Below, piece by piece: positions 11,521-23,280 of a DNA stretch of 64,000 nt. Source of the DNA: Hofstenia miamia (taxonomy: Eukaryota; Xenacoelomorpha; Acoela); contig SCFE01000032.1 of NCBI GenBank assembly GCA_004352715.1, positions 1,775,227-1,839,226 of the forward strand. Reading direction: 5' to 3'. The notes under the pieces are model-generated. The model made no database searches, was not told the DNA's origin, and was given only the letters and a program-made list of their open reading frames with translations. A program made the position numbers and the translations under genes. Position 1 is the first letter of the stretch, and each line of letters starts with the position of its first letter.

Positions 11521-13060
11521 GGTCTGCACAGACAACACCTGTTTAGCATGGCTCAAAAAATTCTTGGGAGATAAGTCAGGAATAGTATTGAGGTGGGTCA
11601 AATACCTCAATGAATTCACCTTTACCATTGAACATCAAAGAGGGACATTGCATACCAAAGCTGATTTTTGGACTGTGCTCCAAGAGTACCAAAGAGACAC
11701 AGCCAAAGAAGATGGAGGGAAAAAGAAGTTTCAATTCCTACCACATACAGAGTATGAAGAACTGCTGGAAATAAACGTCAATAAGAAGGGACAAACAGAG
11801 TATGAAGAACTGCTGGAAATAAACGTCAATAAGAAGGGACAAGCAGTGTTGCCAATTGCAATCAAGAAAGAGATATCAGAATACAAGATCATAGATAAAC
11901 AAAAAGATGTTGTGATATTGAATGAGATCATAAAAAAGCTACAGGAACAAAGCCTAAAATTGTCAAGATTAACAGTGAGCTACTATGAAAGGTACAAATG
12001 GAAAAGAAATGAGAATGGACTCCTGTATGTTGAAGCACACAAGAATGGGATTGTGATACCAGAATATCACAAAAAAGATTTAATAAGGAAAGTGCATAAA
12101 AAAGGTCATCTAGGCATCACACAAACTGAGAGTACCTTAAATGTAAGATTTATCACAACAGCAGTGAGAAAAGTCACAGAGGAGATAATCAACAAGTGTA
12201 CAACATGCCTCCTTAGCAACAAACAGCACTGCTAGAAAAGATCATAGCAAGACAACCTAATGAAATCATGCACATAGATCTAGAAATGCTGTCAAAGAAC
12301 AAAGAGGGGTATCAACACTTACTAGTAATGGTAGATAACTTTACCAAGTACACAAGAATGATCCCAATGAAGAACACAACAGTGGAAACAACTGAGGAAA
12401 TAGTAATGAAAGAGTGGATCTTAAAGTTTGGACCCACGGAGACAATAATCACAGACAAGGGGGCCATAATTTGAAAGTAATCTATTTCAGGAAATGTCAT
12501 GCCTACTGGAAATAGTGAGCAAAAGGTTGACAGCTTGTCACCTGCAGGCGAATGGCGCAGTAGAAAGGTTGAACAGGATGCTGATTAAACTGATAAGAGT
12601 TACAACATCAAGAATAGGAGATCATAAGTGGCACGAAGTAATCAAATACTTTTATAATACATCTGTACACTTGACAACAGGAATAACACCATTCAAGGCC
12701 ATGTTTGGAAGAGAGGCAGCAATGCCATTATCAATGCAATATTTTTCCTACAGTGAAAAAATGGACAATCAGTATGTGAATCAATTAAGAAATCAAATAA
12801 CAATGATACATGAGACAATGAGCCATAACACAAAGAAATTCGCCTTGAGACAACAGCAAAACTATAATAAAAAATCTATGGTCACACACACAAAATAGGC
12901 AATACAGTCTATGCATTCACACCAATGAAACTGACAGACACAAACCAGGTCTGAAAGTTGAAAACAATTTGATCAGGTCCATATAAAATAACTCAAGTAT
13001 TGCCAAATGATGAGTACATGCTAAATAATGGCAGACTACTGCATTTTCAGAACCTAAAAT
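11521..13060 (+). pseudogene. pol: Gypsy-type pol relic: RNase H end, integrase, GPY/F
   Basis: In order: the end of RNase H (a CTDNTCLAWLKKF word, then RW..YLNEFTFTIEHQRG and a decayed ADALSR site) near 11523-11690; an HHCC zinc finger of integrase (VHKKGHLG ... CTTC) near 12085-12215; and the integrase core, with first Asp in HIDLEML (12270), second Asp in IITDKG (12450) and Glu in ANGAVERLNRML (12550). The last part is a SGPYKITQVLPNDEYML word near 12975, the GPY/F module of gypsy integrases. Stops or shifts fall at about 12235, 12472 and 12898, so no active enzyme could be made. An exact 48-base tandem duplication (11747-11794, 11795-11842) repeats 16 codons ahead of the zinc finger. Confidence 0.8.
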
Positions 13061-13065
13061 GAGCA

Positions 13066-13290
13066 ATGGCAGCCATTGAAGAGTCTAGACTAGATGAAAA
13101 TGCTGAATTTAAAATAAACCAAATTAATGGAAATGAAATTATGTATGATATGGGTGAACTAGATAGCTTACTGGAAGAAGGTTTTGATGAGGAATTCAAA
13201 AAAAATATCAGTAATGAAAATGTACAAATGAGAGAACTGTCAAGTCAAGCAGCAACAGATAGATATATATATATATATATGACCCCCTGA
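13066..13290 (+). pseudogene. Acidic ORF directly after integrase
   Basis: A frame of about 65 codons starts at an ATG just after the GPY/F relic. It is rich in Glu and Asp (LDSLLEEGFDEEF) and runs into an AT microsatellite at 13263-13280. It may be the C-terminal tail of pol or the start of the third ORF. I do not recognise a domain. Confidence 0.35.
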
Positions 13291-13530
13291 GGTGTGGGAT
13301 CTGAACTTACTTACTGAATTTAGGCAAATTGCTCAAGATGCAACAGCAACAACTGAAGAGCAAAAGAGTGTGCCAAAACCAGAGAGCCAAGGAGATGACA
13401 ATGTCAAATCTGTGGAGAAGAATATGAAGAAGATCTCAAACTGGACGTCAGACAGAAGGTGAAAGGAGTGAGAACAAACTACTGACTAATTGAAGACACA
13501 GAGTGAGAATGTGTCTGAGTAGTCTCCAAT

Positions 13531-13750
13531 GCTGATTTGAGGGCAGGGAGACAAAAAGACATAATGCCTCTCCCACTGGAGATCTGCACTGCCAATTTGA
13601 GGGCAAGCAGAGAACCAGTGAAAACCCCAGAGATCTGCAACACTGATCCATGGGCACACAGAGAACTGGCAAAACACAGCTTAACCTTCCCTCCAGTCCA
13701 CTTTGGCAATTTGAGGGCAGTGTGCCAATTGGAATTCCCAGGGAAGGTGT
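13531..13750 (+). repeat. Degenerate 51-60 base repeat in the element
   Basis: The word (g)c(c/t)(a/g)atttgagggca recurs at about 13531, 13591 and 13705, and gatctgca(a/c) at 13582 and 13632, with gcagagaac or acagagaac following. One plus-strand frame stays open across it (NLRA..RE..KTPEIC-type repeats). It lies between pol and the third ORF and may encode a repetitive linker, but the frame is otherwise broken. Confidence 0.5.
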
Positions 13751-13997
13751 AAGTGGGCAAAGAACAGTACCCATACAAAAGTGATTTGAGGCTGAAGTAT
13801 CTACAAATCCCACAACTGGTCAATTGCTGAAGGAGTCAACTGTGAGCAATCTCAAGGGTGACTCAGTAGAAACCATCAGCATTGACTCACTGGATGGTGA
13901 GCCAAGCACCAGCAAGCCACTAAGGATTACCCAGCTACACACCCCCTCCAAGACTACATCAGATAGAACTATATGCTCAAAAGAAAGATAGAAAAGG

Positions 13998-15764
13998 ATG
14001 TTGAAAATAGATGAAGAAACACTGCAACCCTATTTCATGGGAACACTAAAAATGAGAAATAATGAATATGAAAAGCTATCACCAGAAATGAAAGCCCATA
14101 TAAGAAGAGTAGCAAAAACAGAGGGCAGCAATCTACCCAATGTGCTAGACACACAGAAGAGACTGATGGTCAATACACTAATAAGCTACCAGAGAGAACT
14201 AAATGAGACAGCAGAAAGGCCATATATATACGCAGCACAGTACATGTCACATTCAATGAAAATCTCACACTCAAGACAGCTGAAGGAATCATGGCATACA
14301 TAGAACAGATAGCAAGAATACCAGAAATCAACATTGATAAGGATAATTTAATGATCATTAACATCCTCAAGGAAAAAGAATACAATAAAAATTTAGAAAA
14401 ACAACTGGAAAAAACACTGGGGATGGCAAGAATCCAAGGTATAGGAATAGTGATTATCAGAAGAACAACTATCAAAGAACTACCACCATTTCTGGGCAAT
14501 CTACAAATGAGAGTGGAAAATATATTCCTATGGGAAAAGTTAACAACAGAAACAAAGATAGCAGAGCTAATATGCCTAGACTTACAAATAGATTATTGGG
14601 TTGCTTACTGCAGATTAATGGTGGACCCTTGCATAGCAAAAGAGCTATTTAAACAGATAAAAATGATAGAACTGACAACAAACTTGGAAAGCATGGAAAA
14701 AGCCAATATGCTATTCATCAAGTGCAGCCTCACGCAAAGACAGGAGCACATTAAAGGGATACAAGAAATATGGAAAGAAATGAAACTGCAGAAGAAAACT
14801 AACAAAGAATGGCCTGAAATAGATATAGAAGCTCCATCAAAAAGATACCATAAAACAATAGAGGTAGTGCTAACAGAGATAAATATAGAGTACAAGCTGA
14901 ATTCAACTAAAGATTTCAAAAATATGATATTTGAAGAAAATAACACCCTGGAAATTAGATTCAGAACATCCATATGGTTGCTGGCAATATTCACAACACA
15001 GGATCAAGAACTGCAATTACCAATTTCAAGAGCAGGGGAACATAGACTAATGAAAGCAAAAAAATACTAGATAGTGATATCCCCAATAAGCACTCAAACA
15101 AAAAATTGGCTACTCAAGGACACATCAAGAAATTGACATCCCCTGACAAACTCAAAAAGCTGATGCAAGAAATTGAGAAATTCATTAGCAGAATAATAAT
15201 TAACAGGCTGTCAACAGTATATATGGCAAATATAACAGGAATTGAACCAGAAGAAATAACAATATTTGATGAACCCATGAAGAAATACATGTGGGGTGCT
15301 ACATCAGAAATGTGGCTGAGGCAGGTTCAAACAGAACCTTGGTTAACAACCAAAAAGATTATCATAATAAGAATCATAGATACCAAGGAGATAGCATAAA
15401 CAATGAAGAACAAACATATACAACAGTTACTTGAACAAGAAATGAGGAGATATGAAAAGGAGAGCCCATGCTGCACATTTGTGAAAATTATCAAGAGCAC
15501 TGAAATGATGCAGAGAGGAGGTATGACGCTGATGATAGCAATAAAAGGTATCCATTTCTACAGAAAATTCTATGACATCTTTTCAGCTAAGATGAACAAA
15601 CTGCAAGAAATAACACCAATCTCAGAGAATATCAAAGAAACAAAATTCTTATGCTATCACAGCACCATGACAACAGAAAGAGTGGTGGTCCTAAAAATGA
15701 CAAAGCAACCTGAATTCACAACTAGAGGTTGGAGCAATCCCTGAGCAGAAACTATCACAAGGAA
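13998..15764 (+). pseudogene. Third ORF of the family A element, non-envelope, unknown
   Basis: Three overlapping or adjacent frames (13998-14303, 14291-15070, 15106-15744 with a stop at 15397) read as one decayed protein of roughly 570 residues. It is hydrophilic and Lys/Glu-rich and shows no signal peptide, no clear membrane helix and no Cys pattern, so it does not look like an envelope protein. The C-terminal part (words GIEPEEIT, TLMIAIKG, YDIFSAKMNKL, ISENIKETKF) has counterparts in the family B element at about 25640-26070 (KPEEIT, TLMIAING, YDEFANKLNDL, ISKTLKD). Such conservation between different LTR families suggests selection on a protein. It could be a displaced gag, a chromatin-targeting factor or an accessory protein; I cannot tell which. 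Confidence 0.55.
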
Positions 15765-15817
15765 AGGCTGATGAATTATTCCATGAAGAGTGAGCTGTAC
15801 TAAAAATAATGTAAGCT

Positions 15818-15827
15818 GAGGAGGGTG
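15818..15827 (+). promoter_or_regulatory. Polypurine tract of the family A element
   Basis: A purine-rich run (gaggagggtg) directly abuts the 3' LTR tip TGTAGCAT at 15828. This is the place and composition expected for the plus-strand primer. Confidence 0.65.
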
Positions 15828-16977
15828 TGTAGCATAATCCAAAGCATAATGCTGCTAAAAAAGAGAAGGTTGGATGCTTAGTCAGAATTAAGATCAAATT
15901 ATTACTTAATGATTAAAAACAATTTAAATTTATTTATCATCATTATGTTTGTAAAATGCAACTAAGCAACAATATAGCAAATTAGTACTTGTTGACAAAT
16001 AATTTGACAAAATGAAGGGGCAATAATGCTTCCATTATTTTTAGCCATTTTGGCAGATGATAAATTCAAATTTTGAATAACAGGTACTTTTTGAATTGAA
16101 CCATAAATATAGCAGAAATCAATTAGAAAACTGTTGAAGTAAATTCTTCAGAAATCTTATCTTTAGATTTCTTTTGGTTGGCTTATTATATAATCATGTC
16201 AAGCTAAATAGTAGATGCATTAGTAGTGGCTTTGGCACACATCAGGAGTGATTCAAAAGTCCTTGATCCAAGCCATGAATCTGTATTTAAGTTAGGGATG
16301 TGAATAGGAGTTTTTCTCAATTTAGCTGACTATTGATTCATTCATTTGCATATATTAAATAAGGCTTGTTAGCCTACTGTAGGTTATATCTATATTAAAT
16401 TATCTTGACCACATAGGTGACCCATAAATAGACTGATAACTATACTGAGCATGTATTGTTATCTAAATGTAAGGTAGGAAGCTGCAAGTAATTATTTACT
16501 TTATTTACCTATATTAATTAAAGCAAATAGTTTTCAGTAATGGCTGAAGTATTATTTATTAAGCAGCTATTGACACTGCCAGGTTGCAAAGTAATAAGTT
16601 ACACATTACAAATTGAGTTTCAGTCAGTTATGTCCAGCCTTGAGGATTGCACCAAGTTAGGATAAGGAACACATAAGTTACTTTGTTGAGCTGAGACTTG
16701 GAACTACTTGATTGACAATGGAGGTACATAAGTGTGGATTTATTTTGGAGATTGGAGTTGGCCAGAGGCCATAGCAAAATCATGGAAGGAAACTGTGAGA
16801 ATGTTATACCTAAATACTATCAGATTAATTGGAGGTAATATAAGTTAATAACAACATATCTTATATTGAAGCTAAGAAAAGAACTAGGAACAGTACATCC
16901 CTACCCACATCTAACAAGAGATAGTAATTTAAAGAATAATTAACTCAATGTTAAAGCCTGGTAGCAGATGCTAAATT
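15828..16977 (+). repeat. 3' LTR, family A (1150 bases)
   Basis: It begins TGTAGCATAATCC and ends GATGCTAAA, a decayed TGCTACA. It aligns along its length with the solo LTR 21358-22502 and with the reverse LTR halves at 10186-10950 and 16982-17366. A TATA-like ataaatata near 16105 sits where 21358-22502 has TATAAATAG. Confidence 0.8.
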
Positions 16978-17650
16978 AGCTTGACATGATTTAATAATAT
17001 GGAAACCAAATTAAATCTAAAGATAAGATATTCAAAGAATTTACAGTTCTCCAAATGATTTCACTCTATTTATAGCTCCAGATCAAAAAGTACCTATCAA
17101 TTTGAATTTTGAATCATCTGCCAAGATGTCTAAGAAATAATAGAAGCAATATTGCCCCCTAGTTTTGCCAAATTATTTTGACAAATACTATTTGGTTCTT
17201 TCTTTGTTGCATTTTACAAAATTAATGATGCTAAACTTAAATTGATTTTAATTTACAATTAATATTAATTTTAAAACATAATTCAATTTGATGTTAATCT
17301 TCTCTGATTGACTATTCTCTTTGTTAGTTCCCTTTTTTGCACTGTTAATTCTTGGATTATGCTACACTAAAGTATGGGGTGGTTCTTGCTTCCCACCACT
17401 ATGTATTTGAAATGCTTAGAAAAATAATATCTTTCCAATGTTTTCCCTAACTTTAGAGTTATTATACAGAGTATCTTTGTTTGGAAGTTAACGTTAATAA
17501 CTCTTTAATTGTGTTAAAAAAACCTTTGACTACTGTTTTTGTTGATCAAGGGATCCAGGTAAATGCAAGGAATAGAATTTGAGAATAAGCTTCAAAATGA
17601 CTGCAGCTGTCCTTTTAGGTATAATGAAAATCTCGTCTTTCTAGTATTAA

Positions 17651-18258
17651 CAAATTGTGGTTTTGCTAATAATAATATAACCTTAAAACAGTGTATCACA
17701 CAGAGCAAAAGTCATTGTGTATTATTGTATTAACCTCTTAATCATCACATTGAATTCAAAATGATTAATCATCTAATTGGCTAATTAAAACACTATGTTC
17801 TGCAGTTCCCACACTGTTTTGCTAAACATTCTAGGATGGTAGTCCTGGTGGTAGTTACATTACAATGCATATGAGCATGAATTTATTCCTGATCAGTCTG
17901 TGAGTTAATGGTGGAAGTTTGTCAAATCCAAGTATTGGAAAAGTTCTCTATGCTAATGCACACATATTCATGTCAAAATTGATATTTAAATAAAAAGATG
18001 TGAGATGTAATTGGATAAACTCAGAAAAACCTGGTAACATCAACTTTTTTGCAATTCTTTAAAAATCAGGGCCTAACCTCAACTTCTAACCAATTGAAAA
18101 TCTCAAAAATCAACCTAATCTGCAGTAGGTTAGTGATTTATCTATAACTTGAATACTTCATATTAGAATTTCATATACTATAAAATGATATTCAATTGTG
18201 CTAAATAACCAAAACCATTGTTACTTCCAATTAATGAAGAAATTTTACTTAAGATGTA
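17651..18258. other. AT-rich DNA outside the piggyBac element
   Basis: This is DNA between the piggyBac right end and a reverse LTR fragment. No ORF or repeat end was recognised. Confidence 0.35.
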
Positions 18259-18862
18259 TGTAGCATCCTCTATCAGGCTTTGATATCTAATTTTTCTATT
18301 ATACTATTAAAATTAGAACAATTCACTAGCAGGTAGGGATGTACTAATCTTATACTGCTTGACCTCTACATTATTAACTCCATTAACTGTAATTAATAGA
18401 TCACTATTTAGGTGACAAAGCTTTGCAGCATCCTTTCCAGTTATTGGTCATTGGGCATCTGCCTTAGGCTGTTCTATAAAAAAGATAACAACCAATCTTC
18501 TAAATTCCAAGTGAATGAGTTCCACCTCTCAGCTAGAGACATAACTTATGTGTACCATATCCTAGATCAGTGCATCTTCAAGACTCAGCACAACTCAACT
18601 TATTCTCAATTTGTAAAGTGTATTATATACTTGCAACCTTGATTGTTACTTGGCTACTTAATTAATTAGATATTTAGCCATTACTGAAATATATTGGCTT
18701 TAATTAATTAGGTAAATATTTAGCAGCTTCCTAACCTACATGTAATAATCAATACATGTTTGGTCACATTATCAGTCACATTATACTAATCAATTTGGAT
18801 CTAAAATAATAAAGATATTAATTCCTATGTTTGGCTTACTAGCCTTATTTTGAATTACCTAC
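18259..18862 (-). repeat. Family A LTR fragment, reverse
   Basis: It starts at TGTAGCATCC (18259) and follows the reverse LTR at 10186-10790 block for block (gcaggtagggatgtact; tgcaacctt; ttagccattactgaa; attggctttaatta). It stops where the family B LTR begins at about 18863. The missing half is not found at the other end of the family B element, so this is truncated and not cleanly split. Confidence 0.65.
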
Positions 18863-19480
18863 TGTTGAATAATCTGTGTATGTGGTCAATTAAAGAGAAA
18901 ATATGGATATAACCAAAACTAGCAATATAATAAATAATTGATTAAATGTAAACAGCCATTTATTATCCTTTTGATTATTTGTACAATTTTATATAGTGCA
19001 GTTTGAATATTAATTATATAATCAAAGATTTTGACAAAAAATCAAGAGACAATCTCACATATGCTAATTAATGCTGATGCTGTGTAATCAGAAGATAAAG
19101 AAAGAGCAGGAAAATGGTCAACAACAACTAAAAGGTACTTGCCAATTGTTTGATTGTTTATGAGAATCTGATATAAATATACACTAATAGATGTAATTGT
19201 GATGAATGAATTTTTACTGGATTTACTTTGTTGTTTAGTCAGGTTTATTTAATTAGGGCTTTTCCATGTAGAGAATTATAACAAGCAAATGCATCAAATT
19301 GTGCTATCATTCTTTATTTACTCAATGCTAATAACAAGGGCATTCAATGCAGTAATTAATAGGCTACAAATCACAAATTATCACTGAGAACAGTGTCCAT
19401 GCACCTGAAGTCTGCTGCCAAACTCTCCAGTTCACAAGAAGACTGGAGCTGTTACCAAGTTGGTACTCTTTCTCTCTCTT
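18863..19480 (+). repeat. 5' LTR, family B, internally deleted
   Basis: It begins TGTTGAATAATCTGTG, comparable with TGTGATATAATCCGTG of the 3' LTR. The end is placed by comparison with the reverse LTR at 21161-23939 (shared agggaattataacaag / agagaattataacaag). About 400 bases found in other family B LTRs are missing from the middle. Confidence 0.6.
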
Positions 19481-20945
19481 CCATCAATCTGTTTCATGTT
19501 TCAGAGCTCTTCCATCACTTACTCTCAACCTAAACAGATTGCAAAAGTAAATATAACCAGAACCACTGGCATAATACTAATAAAAATCAACAAGGGAGTG
19601 ATCATGGAATCCCTCACACCCTTTGTCTGTAAGAAAAAGGAGATTGTCTTAGCAATTATACCTATTTCACTCAAAATAAGGGTTGAAAATATTCTACATG
19701 TTGACTGTGACAGGCACCTGACAATGCAAAGGAGAACTAAAGGAAAATTATTCAAGAAGATGTACTTCCTATAAACTCCTAACAATACAGTAAATAAAAA
19801 ACAGCAGGAAAGCAGCAAACTTGAGTTAAGATAGGTGTTTCTTCTTGAATTAGCCACAAAGACAAAGAAGTAAGAACACAATGGACAGTGAACACTAAAT
19901 AGTAAACCAAACCATGAAAACCAAAGCTGAAACTGAAGACTACCACAAGGACTACTCCAGCCTAACAGTAGATATAGTAAATTCCAGGAAGAAAAACAAA
20001 AGTAAAGCAAAAACCCAAAAGACTCCCCAAGTAAAACTCCTCAAACACAAGACATAACATTTATACTACAGTCAGTAGAAATCCAAAATGAACCAATAAT
20101 AGCCAAACTAACTCAAACAATCAATAGAAATAATGAAGAAATAAAAGAATTAACAATACAAATAGAAAAGTTAACACAAAGAATGTTTGAAGTAGAAACA
20201 GCAAACATTGAAAAAGAAAGACTAAACAATAAAATGAGAGATGACACAAGCTCCAGACTAAGCAAGCAGTGAAATCTATTTCAAAAACAAATTGAAAAAC
20301 TTACTGAGGCAAACTCAGAAATAAAACTCCAAAGTGAAAGGCTACAACAAATGATGGGCAAAATGTGCATTGAAAATGTGCACCTAAGAAAAGAAAATGC
20401 AATGAAACCAATTGAAATTAACAACCTCAGAGACAAACTGAGATTAATTATACTTGATAATGAAGAAATCAGTAACACAAAAACAGACAATATAAAAACA
20501 ATAGAGAGAACCTGAAAAGGAGAACCAGAAAAATTAAATAAAAGAAAATTCTCAAATGACACAATCACAGATATCAGCAAATTGAATGAAACAGAGGAAG
20601 AATTTATAGAAAAGATGGCCATGCCAAACAGCCATCAAATATGGAATAAATGCTGAAATCATGTGTACTTGCAATTGGGCTTAAGCACCAAAAACTATCC
20701 ATACCATCAAGTATATGTACAGTAAAAGAAGGAAAAGGAATGATACTAATATTAAATGTGACCAATAGAGTGATCAATGTGAAGAAAGAAAAAATTAAAA
20801 TCCTTGAAAGGAAAATAAAAACAGAAAAAAGGCTAATAGATAAATCAATTAATATAATTGAAAGCCAAGCTGAAGAAAATTATCAGACACCTGAAATTAA
20901 AGAAGAAGAATACCAACACCTTAACAGAGAACAAAAAACCAAGTG
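19481..20945 (+). pseudogene. gag: Gag-like region with coiled coil, family B
   Basis: A first frame reads out at 19460-19774. A long Lys/Glu/Asn-rich stretch with heptad character follows (words EIKELTIQIEKLTQRM near 20130-20190, then QIEKLTEANSEIKLQSERLQ near 20281-20345), interrupted by stops. Coiled-coil N-terminal gag regions are common in retroelements and in LINE ORF1 proteins. No Cys-His knuckle was found. The call rests on the position after the LTR and leader. Confidence 0.4.
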
Positions 20946-21125
20946 TAGAATCTTGTCAACCCTTATTTTGAGTGAAATAGGCATGGTTGCTAAGACAAAT
21001 CTCCCTTTTTCTGTGTACAAAGAGGTTGAGAGATTCCATAATCACTCCTAGTTGAGTTGTATTAGTATGACCCTAGCTTTCAAGTTACATTTACAGTCAC
21101 AATATATTTAGGTTAGGAGTCAGTG
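19530..21125. repeat. Inverted repeat arms in leader-gag (19530-19710 / 20945-21125)
   Basis: The sequence around 19600-19700 (gggagtgatcatggaatccctc...ttcactcaaaataagggttg) is repeated in reverse complement at 20946-21050 with a modest number of changes, and the similarity runs on through the leader to about 21125. The arms bracket 1.2 kb. This is the seam where forward gag meets the inverted leader-LTR block. Confidence 0.75.
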
Positions 21126-21357
21126 ATGGTAGATGGTTGAAACCCAATGTTGATCAATGCAAGAGTTAGGGTCCTGATTAGTAACTACTCCAGCAATTTT
21201 GGAAGTTGCAGAATTTGCCAAATGGTCTCAAAGTGTGTGGATAGTGTTTTCAGTGATAGTGTGGTTCTTGTAACCTATCAATTTAGTGCTGTGATTGTTC
21301 TTGTTATTATCTTCTAGTGAATAAAAAATGATAATGCAACCTTGATGCATTCACTTG

Positions 21358-22502
21358 TGTAGCATCATCCAAAAAAGCAACTAAAGCTGAATAACGTCGA
21401 ATGATTATTAATTGAAATTAATTGTAAAAATTTAGTTAATGAACTTTAGTTATTTTTGTAAAATGCAACTAAGATTTAATATTGTTCAAAATAAGAAAAC
21501 TTGTTAGCCGATCAAGAAATAATTGACAAATTAAATTGAGCAAACTAATGCTTACGTATGAACAGCCATATTGGCAGACGAATCATTTGAAATTTAAAAT
21601 CGGCAGGTACTTTTGTAGAAATTTTATAAATAGCTTTGATTCAACCATAATTTTGATGAACAATAAATTCTTCGGAGTTTATTTAATTTTCATTTCTACT
21701 TTATCTGGTTTGATTATTTAGTAAAATGTACAGCTAGGCGAGTTGTGTCTAGTAGTGGCTGGAGTCCATCACGGGATCGATTCTCAGGGTCCTTGTGCCA
21801 GTCACGAAACCGCACTTAAGTTACGGTTAGGAGTTTTTCGATTCTCGCCTAGTCTGACTACCGATCACTACATGTATTAAATAATCAATGCTTGAAACGA
21901 CTGGAAAGTCGACACCTAGGGATATTTATATATTCTTAAATGTAGGAGTCTCAACGATAATTGACCTGATAAATGACCTTACATGTAGTATTAGTAAATG
22001 TAGGTATAGGAAACTGCAATATTATTACTTAAACAATTAAGCCGATAGTTTTGTGGTAATGGCTACTTTTAATGTTATGCAGTTAGTGTCAACTCCCGGT
22101 TGCTTTATTAAATCAAAACAACAAACACTCTACAAATATTGAGTTTAAGTCAGTTACAACTTTACTTGAGTGCACGCACTAAGCTAATGTAAGGTACACA
22201 TAACTAATTCCAGTTGAGCTGAGGTGGTGCTGTGGACTCAACCATCATTGTAGAAGAGGAGGAGCTGTGTTGTGGAGATCGGCTTCGGGCAGTGGCCCAC
22301 AGAAGAACTGAAGAGGAAACATCTGACCACTTCGTCACCTAAACAGTGATAGTGAATACTCAATCATTTTATTAACATAACTAGTTAATAATAGAGGATA
22401 GTCTGATGGTTCGACAATGTAGTAACACCTCACCCGCGAATTACTAAGCACTCATTATCAGTAATCAGACACAGCGTAATAAGCTAGGTGGAGGATGTTA
22501 CA
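21358..22502 (+). repeat. Solo LTR, family A, complete
   Basis: This 1145-base LTR has tips TGTAGCATCATCC and GGATGTTACA. It is flanked by the target duplication CTTG at 21354-21357 and 22503-22506. TATAAATAG at 21625-21633 is a likely promoter core. It contains more CG dinucleotides than the other family A LTRs, which suggests it is the youngest copy or has escaped CpG decay. It sits inside a reverse family B LTR, so it inserted later. Confidence 0.85.
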
Positions 22503-23280
22503 CTTGTTATAATTCCCTACATTTATAGTTATACATGAAGGCCCTACATACATGTGAGCAATCAATGCCACCCACAGAAAGTAGGAATCATACTTTGGTT
22601 GATGGTTGAGTAAATTCTGACATACAATAGACCAGGGCTCTGAGATACCTTGTATGTATAATAAACCTTCTTATTGAGAAATAAGAATTTGGATCTAAAA
22701 AGGGTTAGCCTACAATGAATTATGAATGACATTTGTTATTAGCAGATTTACTGAGGAGAAAGCTATAATGGATAAAAACCCCTATTTGTAAACCTAACTT
22801 AAGAGCATGTCAGAAGCCCTGGCTACTGGCTACACCATGCTTTTGAAAGGCTGGATCATGCCTGTGCTCTGAAATACCTTTAGCCAGATCTGGGGACCAC
22901 CTGCAGATGACTCTTGTGCTTGGACATTATGCTTTCCATTGATATAATTAAATAAACCTGAATAATAATAAGAGAGTAATCCAGTAAAATTTGTTCATCA
23001 CAATCATAACTAATCCTGAATATTTATATCAAATTCTTATAAACAATTAAGCAATCAGCAAGTAACTGTTCTTTAATGTTGTTGACAATTTTTCCCCTTT
23101 TTTTTGTCTGCAAATTTTACACAGCATCAGCATTAATTAGCACATGTGAATTGGTGTTTTGTTATTTTGCAAAACTGTTTTGCTGATGTAATTAATATCA
23201 AACTGCACTGTATAAAATTGTAAAAAATAATCAAAGGATAATAATCATGTGTTTACATTTTAATTAAATTATTATACTAC

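Larger units (their letters stand above)
10951..16977 (+). mobile_element. Ty3/gypsy-like LTR retrotransposon, family A, internally deleted
   Basis: This 6.0-kb element inserted in the forward direction into the reverse solo LTR. Target duplication TTAG lies at 10947-10950 and 16978-16981. The 5' LTR is a relic (10951 to about 11515, starting TGGAGCAT, a mutated TGTAGCAT). The primer site, gag, protease and most of reverse transcriptase are gone. The internal part begins in RNase H, then integrase, a GPY/F-type module and a long third ORF region. A purine tract gaggagggtg (15818-15827) precedes the complete 3' LTR (15828-16977). Frames are broken by stops and shifts. Domain order RNase H then integrase fits Ty3/gypsy and not Copia. 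Confidence 0.85.
10186..17366 (-). repeat. Solo LTR (family A), reverse, split by an inner element
   Basis: The reverse-oriented LTR is in two parts, 10186-10950 (765 bases) and 16982-17366 (385 bases), together 1150 bases. The intact solo copy at 21358-22502 is 1145 bases and the 3' LTR of the inner element is 1150 bases, so the reconstruction fits. The tips are TGTAGCAT and ATGCTACA. A solo LTR arises by recombination between two LTRs of a full element, so a whole family A element once sat here inside the piggyBac copy. Confidence 0.8.
9547..17650 (+). mobile_element. piggyBac-like element, split by LTR elements
   Basis: The left end at 9547 is TTAA followed by CACTAGAAGGACAG. The right end, read on the other strand from 17650, is TTAA followed by TACTAGAAAGACGAG. 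TTAA targets and a CACTAGAAGGAC-type tip are piggyBac hallmarks. Inside the right end the motif GGACAGCTGCAGTCATTTTG matches GGACAGGAGTGGTCATTTTG at the left end, so subterminal repeats are present as well. Without the nested LTR DNA (10186-17366 plus one CTAA) the element is about 0.92 kb, which makes it a deletion derivative. It keeps a transposase N-terminal relic near 9880-10171. Confidence 0.75.

Noticed and set aside
13448-13823. Minus-strand Cys- and Leu-rich ORFs
   Set aside because: They are antisense to the repeat region of the retroelement; there are three competing frames and no family.
14170-14994. Minus-strand hydrophobic ORFs opposite the third ORF
   Set aside because: They are antisense shadows of a Lys/Glu/Ile-rich plus-strand frame.
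19525-20622. Minus-strand Leu/Phe/Ser-rich ORFs resembling membrane proteins
   Set aside because: They are antisense to the Lys/Glu-rich coiled-coil gag-like region.
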